64,000 nt of DNA from Bryoerythrophyllum caledonicum (taxonomy: Eukaryota > Streptophyta > Bryopsida > Pottiales > Pottiaceae): positions 3,198,168 to 3,262,167 of the forward strand of contig OZ020522.1 in the NCBI GenBank assembly GCA_963971425.1, written 5' to 3'. Below, one piece after another: positions 33,850-45,290 of this stretch. The notes beneath the pieces were generated by a model. It had not been told where the DNA came from and ran no database searches. It saw nothing but the letters and a program-made list of their open reading frames with translations. Numbering within the stretch: position 1 is the stretch's first letter; the number at the start of each line of letters is the position of its first letter. The position numbers and the translations under genes are program-made.

Positions 33850-35815
33850 CACATGCATGGTAAACTGACCCCCTTGTTGTCATGTCGTGGGATGAACGAG
33901 GGGGTAGCCATGCTTTTCATTCCCTAGCCTTCCACACCAAATGGCCCCTATCCCGTCTGGTGCTTTTGCGGCTGTAGCCCAAACTTGCCTATTTCTGTCC
34001 AAACCCATTGTGAAGCCCAAACCCGTTCGATGCTCCAGGGCCCTTCCTTGTAGACTTCCACAGGCGCCTATCTGCACGGCTTCTCGTCTAACCGTCTTAT
34101 TGTCCAAAAAGTTGTGTAAATGAGAGTGTACTTTTGTCTTGAAGTGATGATGCCATGTGGTTTAGAGAGCAGGTTTTGGATTTAGCTCTTTTTCTTGAGA
34201 ACCAACGGATGAGAACCTAATCCAAAAGTCTCCAAGACTTGAGCTATTTAGAGATTTGTGCTTCGGAAAGCGTGAATGATATCCTCAATTCTAAAACCAG
34301 TCAAGATGGATCTCTTTATTTTATGTAGACGGATGTCACAGAGGGTAGGCCATGAGTAGGCCTCTTTTTTTGGAATTTTTTTCGGGGGTCGAGAAGTTTT
34401 TTTTGAAATATGTTTTGCCAAATTTGGGACTTGCGGCTCTAGATTACGTAGAAAGAATCCACCTTGTTCTAAATAGGGGGCCCCTCCAACATAAAAGTAG
34501 AGGCAAGGTTTTGTCCACACCCCCCTTCCTATATCATCTGTCTATATGGTTTAAAGAGATCCAATCAAGATCGTAGATATTAATCAAGTCCAATGTCAAC
34601 ACCATTCTCGGCAACCATCGCCGTTTTGATGTACTAGAGATCATTTTCAGTGCTTCAAGGTAAGTTTAACCCTTTAATGTCGACGCGGTCAAAAGGTGGT
34701 GGATGAGACCAGTTTTCGAGGAGCCAGAGTTGATTCAACCGTTGGACTGATTTGCACTAGTCAGAGGGGCAATGGGCTTTGCTTTCCTCCATCTTTCCCA
34801 TCTTCCTGATCTCCAATCGCTTGAGGCATTAACGAACTCCAATGACTTCTATGAAGAAAATCAATAGTGGAATGTACCCTTTGTGTAGTTGTTGTTCACT
34901 TTTTCCACGACTAGGCTATTACATTCCTAGATTTCCTAGGGCCCCATGCAAGGCCTTGTCGTTAAAGCGTTAAGGTTAGATGGGGATGTTTGGAAACTCT
35001 ACTGCTGGACACCATCCTAAACATCAATCCAGAACTGTAACATGGTCAATCAATCAACCAATGTCTTTGACCGAAGTGGATTAAATTAGGATTCACGTAG
35101 CATTAGGATATTTAAGAATCGCTTATGTTAATGCAAAAGTATACAATTTGAACAAGACAATCAGAAAATTGAATTCAAAATGACCAAATGAGCAAGAAAC
35201 CCTAATTCATCGATTACTACCCATATATAAATCATTCTTTCAAGAGCCCACCAAATGCAAGAAGAATCCAAGCCAAACCCTATGGACTCGTCACACACCA
35301 CATTGCATATTTCCCACATGAAAAAGGTGAAATTCTCCAATAGCCAACACAAGACATGAAGACGACTCAATTCATGTCGTTCTAACGCAGGAATTTATCC
35401 AAAACGTAACCCCCAAGTTTAGCACACATTGCATATTCTCTCATATTTGTGACCATCTCACTGAGACTTTGTACATATGGAATGAAAATTGACTGATTCT
35501 CCATATGTTTGTCGATTGTGTGGTTTGTGATGTCTTTAAGTGCGGAGACGTGAAGCTGTGCACATAGGCGCTTGTGGAAGTCTGTGGGGAAGGGTTGTGG
35601 AGGGTTGAACGGGTTTGGGCTTTGCAGTGGGTTTGGGTGGAAACGGGCGGGTTTGGAGTGAAATGGGGCTGCAGTGGCAACAACACGGGACGGGGACGAG
35701 GTCCATCTGGCGTGGAAGGTTGGAGAATGAAGGTTGATGATGCTTGAGCGTGATTGGCCCCTTGTTCATCCCACGGCCCGCCAACGTGGAGGTTAGTTCG
35801 CCTTGGGCGCTTTAC
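33850..35815. mobile_element. Long-TIR, non-coding DNA element
   Basis: 33,850-34,110 and 35,545-35,815 are diverged inverted repeats of about 260 bp (shared CGTGGGATGAAC, CTTCCACRCCARATGG, AAGCCCAAACCCGTTC, AGACTTCCACA). The ~1.4 kb between them has no transposase-like ORF. Long TIRs suggest a Mutator-like or fold-back non-autonomous element; no target duplication was fixed. Confidence 0.6.
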
Positions 35816-36046
35816 ACTCTGGTGGAAAAGTGCACAAATCAGTCAAGAATTTTAGCCCAAGCCTATGAAATGGCTATTTGAGGCAAGGGATGGTATGTTG
35901 GAGAAGATTAAAAGGCAATCATAATAAAATATATATTGTCTCAAGAAATAAGATCTTATTCAATTTTGAGTTCTTTGGAGGCCAAGTTTATTGTCTAAGG
36001 CTTTGAGGTTTCTTGTCCAAACTTCTTTATACTGTCTCTTGCATTT

Positions 36047-36163
36047 GTCTATCCTCGAGGGGGGGAAGTAGTTTTTTCTTACCTGGTGGGCATGGTTTTA
36101 GTGGTGGAACGAACAGACACTTTATTCACGCCGGCCTTCGGGGACTGGCGCTCTTCTTCTTCT
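36047..36163 (+). mobile_element. Structured SINE, copy S3, with a 12-bp target duplication
   Basis: Bounded by TCTCTTGCATTT at 36,035-36,046 and 36,164-36,175. It begins GTCTATCCTCGAGGG, contains GTGGTGGAACGAACAGACAC and the GCCGG hairpin, and ends in (TTC)n. Confidence 0.88.
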
Positions 36164-36694
36164 TCTCTTGCATTTATTTGCTATTGGAGGTTTTTCCTTC
36201 TATTTCTTTGCTGATTGCTAAAATGTTCATCGGAATCATATATGAAATGGCTATTGCAATTGAAGCCTTTACAAAAGTAAAAACCGACCAAAAAATAAAT
36301 AAATTATAAATCATTCCAAAAACTAGCATTTATTAAATACTTTCTAAATATTTAATTATATATTTTTTCAAATGATTAAAAAACTAACTATATTAAAAAG
36401 TTTAAGAGTTTGTAAACATCAAACCATGGTCCATTATTTAGATTTGAATGTTACGAATTCATTAGAGGATTCTCCGAAGGTCAATACCTTTAAATTTCCC
36501 CTCTGAAGCATTCACTAAGCATTGACCACTAAAAAGGAGCGACATTCAAAAGGTTCATATACAATTATATAATGCTAGTGTACTGACGCGTTGTCCCCAA
36601 CATGCTACATAGCAACTCCATTTTTTCCATGTCCGTTCCAATTGTGAATTAAATGCCATTGCTACAAAACTTTAGAAAGTCCAACTTATTTCAG

Positions 36695-37734
36695 ATGGCG
36701 AATTCTGATAAAACTCATGAACGTATAATAGGTATGGGTGAGGAAGGGAGTACTCAAGTTCAAATTGCAGCCACTATTGGTGTTTCTGTTAGAACAGTTT
36801 AGAGATTGGTGAAAAAACTTAGAAAAGATGGAACTAATAAGGGCGAACTTTGTGGTGAAAGTCACACTACAAAACTTAGTGATAGAGATGTGCGTAGTAT
36901 TTTACATTATTAAAAAATATTCTTCGTGCGTCAGAATTAGAGATTGCCTACTCTCAAATTCTATACAGTAGAGCATATACTCCAGTATATGCTCTACTGT
37001 AGTGTGTGGACGTACCGTTCAAAGGCTCTTACGTAGAAGTGGCATTTTTAGTCGAAATGTAGTCAAAAAACCTTTCTTGACACCGCGTCACATATACCAA
37101 AGGCTGACTTTTGCTCATAGAAACTGTGGATGGAGTGCAAAAGATTGAGAGCGTATTGTTTGAACATATGAATCTACTTTGAAATTGGGTAAAATTCCAT
37201 ACAAGTTTATGTTTGGAGAATTGCATATGAGCGTTATTCATCAAAGTGTATAATTCCTACTTCAAAAAGTAGACGGACTTCCTTGATGATTTGCAGTGCA
37301 TTTGCTAGAGGGAAAAAGCCAGGACTTGGTGTTATGTTCAAAAATTGAAGTTCAATAAATGATTTTGTGGAAGTGGTTTACAAAGGAAAATTATCTCTTT
37401 ACATGAATAAAGTTCCACATGCAGTGCTCATGGAAGATGGCACACCCGTCCATCGGAGCAAAATATGTGAAGAATGGAGACAAATGCGCCTTCTTGAGAA
37501 GCTCAATAGGCCTACAAACTCTCTTGATCTCAATCTAGTTGAGAACCCTTGGAAGATTTAAAAGATGTAGTACAACGTGACAAGTCATGTCCTAGAAATG
37601 TTGATGCGTTAAATGTAGTTCTTGAAAGAGAGTGGAAGCCAGTTAGTGATACAAAGCGCCTTCAATTATGTCATTCTATGCCCTCTAGGTTAGAAGCAAT
37701 GATTGACGCTAATGGAGGATATTCAAGTTGGTAG
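36695..37734 (+). pseudogene. Tc1-type (DD34E) transposase relic
   Basis: 36,695 starts a helix-turn-helix domain (GSTQVQIAATIGVSVRTV, then an in-frame stop, RLVKKLRKDG, KLSDRDVRSI). After a break, 37,015-37,140 reads RTVQRLLRRSG and VVKKPFLTPRHIYQRLTFAH in one frame. The first catalytic block, normally VxWSDES, reads V-stop-TYES, so the first Asp is Tyr. The second block is LMEDGTPVHRSK and the third NLVENPWKI, with 34 residues between Asp and Glu. The C-terminus continues in a shifted frame from 37,549 and ends MPSRLEAMIDANGG, typical of Tc1. A perfect palindrome at about 36,966-37,000 interrupts the HTH/catalytic junction. Multiple stops and frameshifts show it is dead. TIRs were not located. 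Confidence 0.88.
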
Positions 37735-37759
37735 ATTTTGAATAACTAATTATTTGTGT

Positions 37760-38260
37760 ATCTTCTGGCCTTGAAAATCTTCACGCATACTATCAACATA
37801 ACAGTGATTTTGTGACAAAAGTTTCATGTTGAAATAACAAATTCTCAGCCCTAGGGAGGCTGTCAAAGTTGAAAGTTGTGAAACGATTTTCCCCTTTGCT
37901 TCTCACAACTACACCTGTTGGCAGATTTGGAATATCATTTTGTGTGGGTCTTCTGGACTTGAATTTTTCCCACGTGTAGTTAATATAAAGGTGTTTCCAC
38001 TCCAAAGATTTTATGGGAAAAATAAATTTCTTCAATCCTTAAGAGGGTGTCAAAGTTGGCAGCTATGAACCTTTTCTTACAACTACCCCTTGTTGGTAAA
38101 TCTTGAATATATTTTTTTGTTTAAATCTCCTGGCCTTGAATTTTGGTACACATGTCTTATTAAGAAGGTGATTTTGTGTCCAAAATTTCATGGTAAAGTA
38201 ATAATTTTTCAGCCCTTGGGAGGGTATCAAAGTTGGTAGTAGTGTAGACACTATCCTCGG
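37760..38260. repeat. Dispersed repeat copies (CAAAGTTG...GTTGTGA family)
   Basis: Three diverged copies of a ~180-bp unit containing CAAAGTTG, a pyrimidine-rich stretch, ACAACTAC-type sequence and TTGGCAGATTTGGAATAT. The same family lies inverted at 1,850-2,290 and 2,640-2,850. Confidence 0.6.
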
Positions 38261-39484
38261 AATTGCACAAGGCACCAATTTGGGTGTCATTCCATTGTAC
38301 AGCGAGGACAAATAGCAGCACGTACAAAGTGGTCATGTTGAACAATCATAGATTGTGCATATGTGTCGTCTCTCACATATGCACTCGACGTTGTACTTAA
38401 GTGTTGTCGTGCGCATGATGAGTTGTTGTTGTTTAGTATGTTCAATTGTATTTAAATAGAGATGTGTCCATAGCACAAATGGCTTGGCATCTATAAATGT
38501 TTTACATGGTGTGTAAGCATGTGAGTGCAAGTATAGATAGTTTGGTGACCTTCATGCTCTAATACCACATTTTGTCTTTTAACATGTGGTGAATAAAAGT
38601 TAGAATTAGATATTGATGTTGCTCCACTGCTACAAGCAACATTATTGTTTTACTCATGAGCTCATTGACCGGTGTTCATAAAGCTTAACATTATAATTAA
38701 TATTTCTGATGATACAAGTTTTGTTTCATTGAATTTAAAATTAAATATTTAAATTATATAAAGAAATATGTTATTCTAAACAATGAACTACTTATTATTC
38801 ACATGGTGGCTAATGGTGGCTATTCTTGAGACTTATTGTTCAACATGGTGGTTGTTCTTGAGAGTTTCATACATACTTAAAATTTATTGTTATTCACATG
38901 GTGGCTTCTAGTAATCTTGTATTCATCACAAATAAAAATGTTTAAAGGAAAACTAAGATTACATCAAGGATACCGACATGCATATGAGTGCATTATTTAA
39001 TAATTTGCATATCAAAATCTTATTGTATACTCCCTGTAAATGATTGTGTATATACACATAAATCTATAATGCATACTATCCAATCATTTGTAAGTTGGAA
39101 AATAAACCAAGGATATAACCATACTTCTTCAAATAACAATATCAACTTTTTCAAAATTTTACACAATATCTTTTAAAATTGATCTATAAAAAAAGACAAT
39201 TATTCAAATGATAATATATTCATCTTCATAAAAAACATATGAAACTCTCAAGAATAGCCATTATGATTGATTAATTGCACATGTCATTTTCTTTGGTAAA
39301 TCACACGAGATAAAATCATATTCTTCGAGGTTCTTTGTTAATTCCATTACATTCAAACCAATTGAGTTGTTTGCGTGTTTAGCAAGAAATCAACTCAACA
39401 GACTTCCTAGAATCCGCTTTTTGGGAATACAACAATTCAATGATAGTGGAAATCGCCAACCTAGTAGTCTGCACAATTATTCAC
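38261..39484. other. AT-rich intergenic DNA, no gene seen
   Basis: Contains short imperfect inverted motifs (TTCTTGAGAGTTTCAT near 38,863; GAAACTCTCAAGAATAGCC near 39,240) that may be the ends of a small fold-back element. No coding signal. Confidence 0.35.
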
Positions 39485-39620
39485 AAGAAGAAGAAGAACT
39501 CCAGTCTCCAAAAGAGACCGGTATGAATATAGTGTTTGTTCATTCTCTTCACTAAGCATATGGCCACGAGACATAGGCTAGTGTAATAGAACTACTCACC
39601 CCTCTCGAGGGTAAACACTT
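39485..39620 (-). mobile_element. Structured SINE, copy S4
   Basis: Minus-strand copy with (GAA)n at its left edge (TTC tail), a TCTCCAAAAGAGAC hairpin, a diverged middle and CCCTCTCGAGGG at the head. Target duplication not clear. Confidence 0.7.
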
Positions 39621-39668
39621 TTCTACACTAAGTGCTTCCCTACACTAATTGCCTTAGAGACAACCGAC

Positions 39669-41066
39669 ATGTCATCTCCCGTAAGGGCTTTGAGGGTCCC
39701 CATACAACGAGGCCTTGGGACCCCCACCCTAATTGGGTGGACTACGAACACGCAATTAAGTCACAGCCGGGGTCAACCGGGAGCTGCTAGAGGAACATGT
39801 ATCGCAACTTTACAACTCATCAGAATGCTACCGGAGCGACCACTTCAAGAAATCACCGGTTGAGAAGGGGAATTGAGTTTCGAAACCCAATTCTCCATCC
39901 CGACCGTCGTGAAAGGATCACGGCCGGGTTGGCCACTGCCTACATTGAAGCATTTTTCGAAGAATCCTTCCCGGATTGGGGATCCTTGTTGGTTGAGGCA
40001 ATTCTGCCTCAAATTTGGGTGGTTCGACAAGGTAGAGGCTCCAAGACATTCTTGACTCCCTATTTCATGCATTTGTATGAGCACAACTGTGTTTTAGACA
40101 CGGATGAGCAGAGGATGTGGATACACGCAATGTCTCTTTCAGATCATCTTCCCCAGGATCCTCTTCAATAACCGGAGACCCGGTTGGTGTTACCGGCAAC
40201 TCCCCGGGATCCTTCGCAACACGAGTCGCGGTCGACGCTACCGGCAACTCCACGAGAAGCCTCTTTGTCTCAAGCAATTCTAAGTAAGGGGAGGACTTCC
40301 TGGTCTCACCGGGAGAGACCACCACAACCACCCGGAGCATCCAAGAAACTCACTCTCGTGGAGAACATATCAAAGTTCTCCCGGGAGGTGGCCCGGGAGA
40401 AGCTCGAGCTAGTGACCAAGATGAAGAGGGATCTTTAGGCCGCTCAGAAGGAGATCCACGACTCGAAGGTGCAATCCCTAGAGGCTATCATGTCGTTGAC
40501 CAAGAAGCTTGCCAAGCGACCAAGTACCACGACACCGTTGCAAGACCGGGGTTCACCCCGGAAGAAGTGGAGATTGGTCCACGCCAAATCTCCCTCTTTG
40601 GAAGAGGATGATCCACCGACTCAAACACCGGTGAGTCGGGTGGATTCTCCATCCTTCAAGGAGTAGGGCGTGAAGGTCTATGAAAATAAAGGAAACCTCC
40701 CGGTAACTTCTACCGGGAAGGAACCGGTAGACCTCTCGTCCTCAACCCCGGAGTCCTTAATGGAGTCCTCTGTGGCCATACTAATGAGCCTAAGGACACT
40801 CCACTTGTATCTATAGATACATCCAACCTCCCGGTGGATACCTCCACTCCACCGGTAGACCTCCCGGTGGATATCTCCACTCTACCAGTAGACCTCCTGG
40901 TGGATATCTCCACTCTACCAGTAGACCTCCAGGTGGATATTCTCAATCCACCGATAGACCTCCCGGTTGAGACATCCGACCTCCCGGTGGATTCTCTCGA
41001 CCATGTAGGTACTTCCAATCGTAGTGACAATCCCTGTATGTATCAACCGGAAGAGTCTTCCGGTTG
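39669..41066 (+). pseudogene. Gag-like region of a Ty3/gypsy-type element, broken
   Basis: Open frame 39,797-40,171 encodes a globular segment (RERITAGLATAYIEAFFEES, then FPDWGSLL...LPQIW, then FLTPYFMHLYEHN). Frames at 40,184-40,438 and 40,469-40,666 continue it as a charged, probably coiled region (FSREVAREKLELVTKMKRDL) across an in-frame stop. 40,834-41,066 is a repetitive PVD/LPVDIST tail. Association with the integrase at 42,435 on the same strand suggests gag of a gypsy element, but no zinc knuckle was seen. Confidence 0.5.
40826..41000 (+). repeat. In-frame tandem repeat of ~39 bp (CCGGTRGAY units)
   Basis: Units of GTAGACCTCCCGGTGGATAT plus CTCCACTCTACCA repeat about four times and encode VDLPVDISTLP-type peptide repeats in the tail of the gag-like ORF. 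Confidence 0.75.
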
Positions 41067-42434
41067 AATCTTTGTTATATGTTATGTATTATTGTTGATT
41101 TACCCTACCGGTTGGTGCGATGTTGTTTTGCTAGATTTGAACACTAAGGTGAGAGTAGTGATGTTGATGGGCCCCATTGCGCATCCGGTCACGACCACTT
41201 GAGTGGTTTCTCCGGCTACTTACTTTTGTTAGGAAAAGATTCACCGGTTCCGGAACCGGGAGTCTTCCGGTTTATCGATCTACCGGTAATCCGCTGGTGA
41301 CTAGGCTATCCTTGGTTTTAGGATTTAGATGCCCTTTTGTCTTTTAGTCGATCTACTTTTGGAGGGTAGCTATTGACTTTAGTGCATTTCCACCTTTTGG
41401 GGATCTAGTTTTGGAGGGTAGCTAGTAGCCTTTGTGTACTTAAAGAACCTTGGGCTCTTGTGTTAAGTACTCTTCTGTTTGTTGATTTCCTTGTGTCTTG
41501 CCTTCATTGCTTGTGTCTAGAGTCTTTATTGAGTTTGTGTGAGTAGATCGGGAGAGGTTTGAGTCCTTCTAGTGTGTCTTTGCTAGGTGTGCAAGGTTGT
41601 GACTTATCGTGTGTTATGTGATTGAGTGTGAGTAGAGACATCCCGAGGCTATAGGATATCCAGGTTAGATAGGTGGACTGAGATCCGGGATCTAGGCTCC
41701 AGACTCTTCATTGGTGGGACCGGAAAGAATTGCTTTACCAGACGGGATCCGAGAAGCCCACAGCTATTTGTATAGCCTCCCTTAAGTGAGAAGTGTTTGG
41801 ATTGGTGGAGAGAGGGGGTAATATCCCCCCTGTCGGTACGCCGGGAGAGATCCCGGCTAAGCCTGAGTCCGGAGAATTTCGGGGTTATTACCTTTGCACT
41901 GGACGAGTTCCGACGATCCCCGTGGTAGGTTGTCTTGCTCATATGATTTGCTAAGTACTAACTTGTTGTGAGTCTTGTATCTTCTTGGTTTGATTCATTG
42001 GGTGTGGTTGTAGTTGGAACCTGAGCTTGCGTGACCGGTTTACTGGAACAAGATCCCGGTAGATTGTGGACACCGGTGAACCTGCTGCGACCTTTTTAAC
42101 TGTTTCAAGGTGTAGGATTAGATTGTGGATATTGTGGCCTCTAGACTGCGAGAACGGAGGGCAATGACTTTCTAGGCACTATAAAAACTTACCGAAAAAC
42201 TACTCTGACGCTCAACAGAGTTTAACTGAAACACATGTGGTTACTTGTTGCCGGAAACTAACGTACCGGGAAGCCATCCTCCGGGATGTTCTAAGGTATT
42301 AAATGTGAAGTGTTGTTTAGATTTAAAGAATTTGATACACAATAAAAATCCCTAGAAACGATCCGGTAAGGTAGGCTTGCTTAACGTTAATTTCGGTTAA
42401 CTTTGAGAATTACGAACCAGTAGACTACGATAGC
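41067..42434. other. Non-coding part of the gypsy-related region, possible LTR
   Basis: CCGG-rich sequence with no protease or reverse transcriptase motifs. The stretch 41,640-41,950 is LTR-like in composition but no matching partner copy was found, so boundaries are not set. Confidence 0.35.
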
Positions 42435-43204
42435 GATCGGGGAACCCGTTTTCTGAACGAGGTAATTGTCGACCTCACCAGAAGGTACAACGTGAAGTAC
42501 CGGAAGACCACGCCCTACAATCCAAAGGCAAACGGATTAACGGAGCGGGCCAACGGAATCATCTGCAAAGTTCTTACCAAGGTGGTAACCGTGCATAAAA
42601 CAGATTGGGATCAGAAACTTCTGTCAGCAGTCTATGCATACAATACGGCACATAAGAGTACAACCGGTAAGAGTCCCTATTTTCTTGTGTTTGGCCAAGA
42701 GGTTTTACAAGCAATGGAGATGGAAGTTGAAACCTTCTGGATCATGGCCGCCAAACATGCTCACCGGACGGAGGACCAAGGACAATGCTTGGCGGACATT
42801 GAGTTATTGGAAGAAAGCCGGATGGAAGCTCTCGAGCAGACAAAGGATATCCAAGAATAAAGGAAGGAGGTCTATGATGGAAACTACCCAAGGAAAACAA
42901 TATCAAGGAGGGAAGTCTAGTGCTCCTCTTTGATAGCCGCTATAAGGACTTTCCGGGTAAGTTACACACCCAATGGTTGGGACCATTCAAAGTCCATAAT
43001 GTATTCTTGAATGGATCCCTTCAGCTTGAAGGTCTTGACGGAAGATCGTTGGATACTCGGGTGAATGGATCTTCAGTAAAACTTTACAATCCGGCAGGAT
43101 ACCCTGATAGCGTTCGCGGGGACGCTCACCAGTTAGAAACGGGTAATGTGAGAAGGTGTCCCCACATGGTTCCGGAATCAAGCTTCACATCTAGAAGAAA
43201 ATAG
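42435..43204 (+). pseudogene. Ty3/gypsy integrase fragment (C-terminal half)
   Basis: From 42,435: DRGTRFLNEVIVDLTRRYNV contains the second catalytic Asp region. Then YRKTTPYNPKANGLTERANG carries the catalytic Glu (GLTERANG = G...E). This is followed by KTDWDQKLLSAVYAYNTAHK and TGKSPYFLVFGQE, all hallmarks of gypsy integrase. A stop at 42,860 and a frame change lead to 42,920-43,110, whose LLFDSRYKDFPGKLHTQWLG, PFKVHNVF and VNGSSVKLYNPA match the gypsy integrase C-terminal GPF/Y domain. The upstream zinc finger, RT and RNase H are missing. Confidence 0.88.
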
Positions 43205-43634
43205 GAGAAAATGAAAAAAATTAGGAAGAAGGCTAGTTTAAAATAGCTTAAATATATCAAAGTAGAATTAAGGAATCACCTATCTACTCAAACCCTTAAA
43301 CAGTGCCATTTCAGTACAATTCCAGAAGTCCAGAAATACGGATCTGACAGGATTCGCAACTGGAAACGACATCCGGATCCGGAACGGTCATTATAACCCC
43401 ACGAATGTCCGTACGTCGTGCCAGATATTAAATGCGTCTCATAGAGGCGGGGCGCCACCATGTTTTTTGGTTGTCGTCTTCTACTCTTACCCCTCTCCCC
43501 ACTCTCGCTTCTTGTCGTCTTGTGCTATTGAATTCAGCAATAGTTCTTAGAAACAAGGATTTTGGTGAGGTCAGTGCGTGCAAGTGCTTCCGGAAAACAT
43601 TGCGAGGCTCAAAGGGACCAAGCGGTGGGGCAGG
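43205..43634 (+). other. Putative polypurine tract and LTR between integrase and gag-like ORF
   Basis: An A/G-rich tract (about 43,190-43,230) directly follows the integrase end, as a polypurine tract would. About 400 bp of non-coding sequence then leads to the gag-like start at 43,635. TTGGTGAGGTCAGTGCGTGC at 43,562-43,581 is also present just before the gag-like ORF at 63,833 (minus strand), so it belongs to the element's leader. Confidence 0.4.
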
Positions 43635-44839
43635 ATGACAGAAAAGAAGAGCAAGACTCCGACCACCGGAACCCTACAACTTCAGAAAGTGGCCTCAGAA
43701 CTACCCACCGACCTAGAAAAACTTAGGGTTTTGGAGAACTATTTGAAGGTGATGGGTTGCTAGGAGCGCCGTGGGCCTTCCAGAATGAGACCATGTTGGT
43801 GGAGCTCAAAGGGAAGATGCCGAACGAGTACAACGGCTGCATTAGGGCTCACCCGGAAAAATGGACCGCAGCATATGGCAGGAAACTTACAGTTTCCGGG
43901 AAGGAGATGTGAAGGTGGAGGAACGAAATGATGACTTCCTGAAAGGGGAGTTCCTTTGGACTGCCATCCTGAAGGACGGGTACGATTTTGGAGATATGAA
44001 GGATCCGGACGCCAAGGTGGTAATTGCTTTCCTGAACCCCATCTTTCAATCGGAGAAACCTAAGAGGGTAGTAGCTAAGTTGGCTAGTCTAGTCTTGGGG
44101 GCTATGGGAGAAAATCATAGAATAGACTGGGTAGCCCTTATGGGGGATCAGTTGGACCGGATGGTCAAGAACCCGCCAAAGGTGAGGAAGACGGCAACAT
44201 TCCTATCAACGTACGTGGCGCATATGTATGCCAAGAAGGAGATGCTGAGTCTGGATGAGCAGAATGAGTTCAACAAGCTGCTTAGCATCGAGTCATACGG
44301 TGGGTGGGAGATGGAGTCAGAGAAGGAGGAGAACAAAGAGAAGGAGGATACGGAAGACATAGAGTCTCCACCCCCCTCCTTGCTTGGCCACGACTCCAAA
44401 GACACCTCTCGGAGACTTCATTGATCTCGTCGAGACTCCGGACTCAGCCTCCCCCATGAGCTAGAGCGGAATCCCCTTTCCACATACACTTACGCTCCAG
44501 AAGTGGCAGAGTGTTATGCCGGAGGGTTTGTCTCAGGAGACCCCTCCTACCTTCTGGATTCCCTTTGAGCCTCCCTCACCAGTGCAGCTACAGAAGACCC
44601 CCTCACCTGCCGGTAAGTTGGTGGTTGATATGGAGATCAGCCTCAGTGGCAGTTTCCGAGACCTTCCAGAAGCAGGATTCCGGTCATCCATACCTGCAGT
44701 AGAGGGGGCTAGATGCCCTTCTGGACAGAAGGGCAAGGAACCGGAGTCACCACAAGGGCGGCCAGAGATCGAGAAGGCAGCGATGGAGGATACCCCTAGG
44801 CGTAGGAGTTCTAGGAAGAAAAGTCAATTTACTCCTTAG
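43635..44839 (+). pseudogene. Gag-like ORF, frameshifted copy
   Basis: Homologous to the open copy at 63,105-63,833. The start MTEKKSKTPTT runs to a stop at 43,763; LGAPWAFQNETMLVELK lies in a second frame; the third, from about 43,880, reads TYSFREGDVKVEERNDDFLK, then KVVIAFLNPIFQSEKPKRVV and FLSTYVAHMYAKKEML to 44,424. A further frame (44,516-44,839) ends RRRSSRKKSQFTP, matching the minus-strand ORF ending TRRSRRRRNQVTP at 59,821. At least three disruptions. Presumed retroelement structural protein; the family was not recognised with certainty. Confidence 0.65.
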
Positions 44840-45290
44840 TTAGAAATTTTAGTCAATTGGATGCAATAGCGACTAACGATGGAGCTCAAATTTGCAACCG
44901 GCTACTACCCTATAGAATTAGTAAGCTTAGGAAGTTTAGTTTGTCCGAAATTTTGAATCCTGGAACTTTAGGATCTGGGAAATCCGGAATTTTGAATCCC
45001 GGAAATTTAGGATCTGAGATCCAAGAATTCCGGCAACCTTAGGACGTGTCGAGAATGCTAAGGTAGACTCGTCTTATTCCTGGAATTGTCACTTTTCTCT
45101 TTCCGGATTTCTAGAGATAAGGGTAGGATCAGATTAGAAGTTGTAGTTAGTATTTGAACCAGGAAGTTTTAGAACTTCTTATCTTGTTTTCTCTCGCTGG
45201 AAATGTTTTTGCGCCCCCTCGAGTGCACTCATTAATTTTAATTCATTTAATTTTCTTTCATTCATTTGATTGTTTGTTTAATTTAGGGAA
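44840..45290. other. Downstream non-coding part of the gag-like element
   Basis: 44,840-45,030 matches 59,640-59,820 in inverse orientation (TTTAGGATCTGAGATCC-type and TTTTGAATYCCGGA stretches). No gene. Confidence 0.5.
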
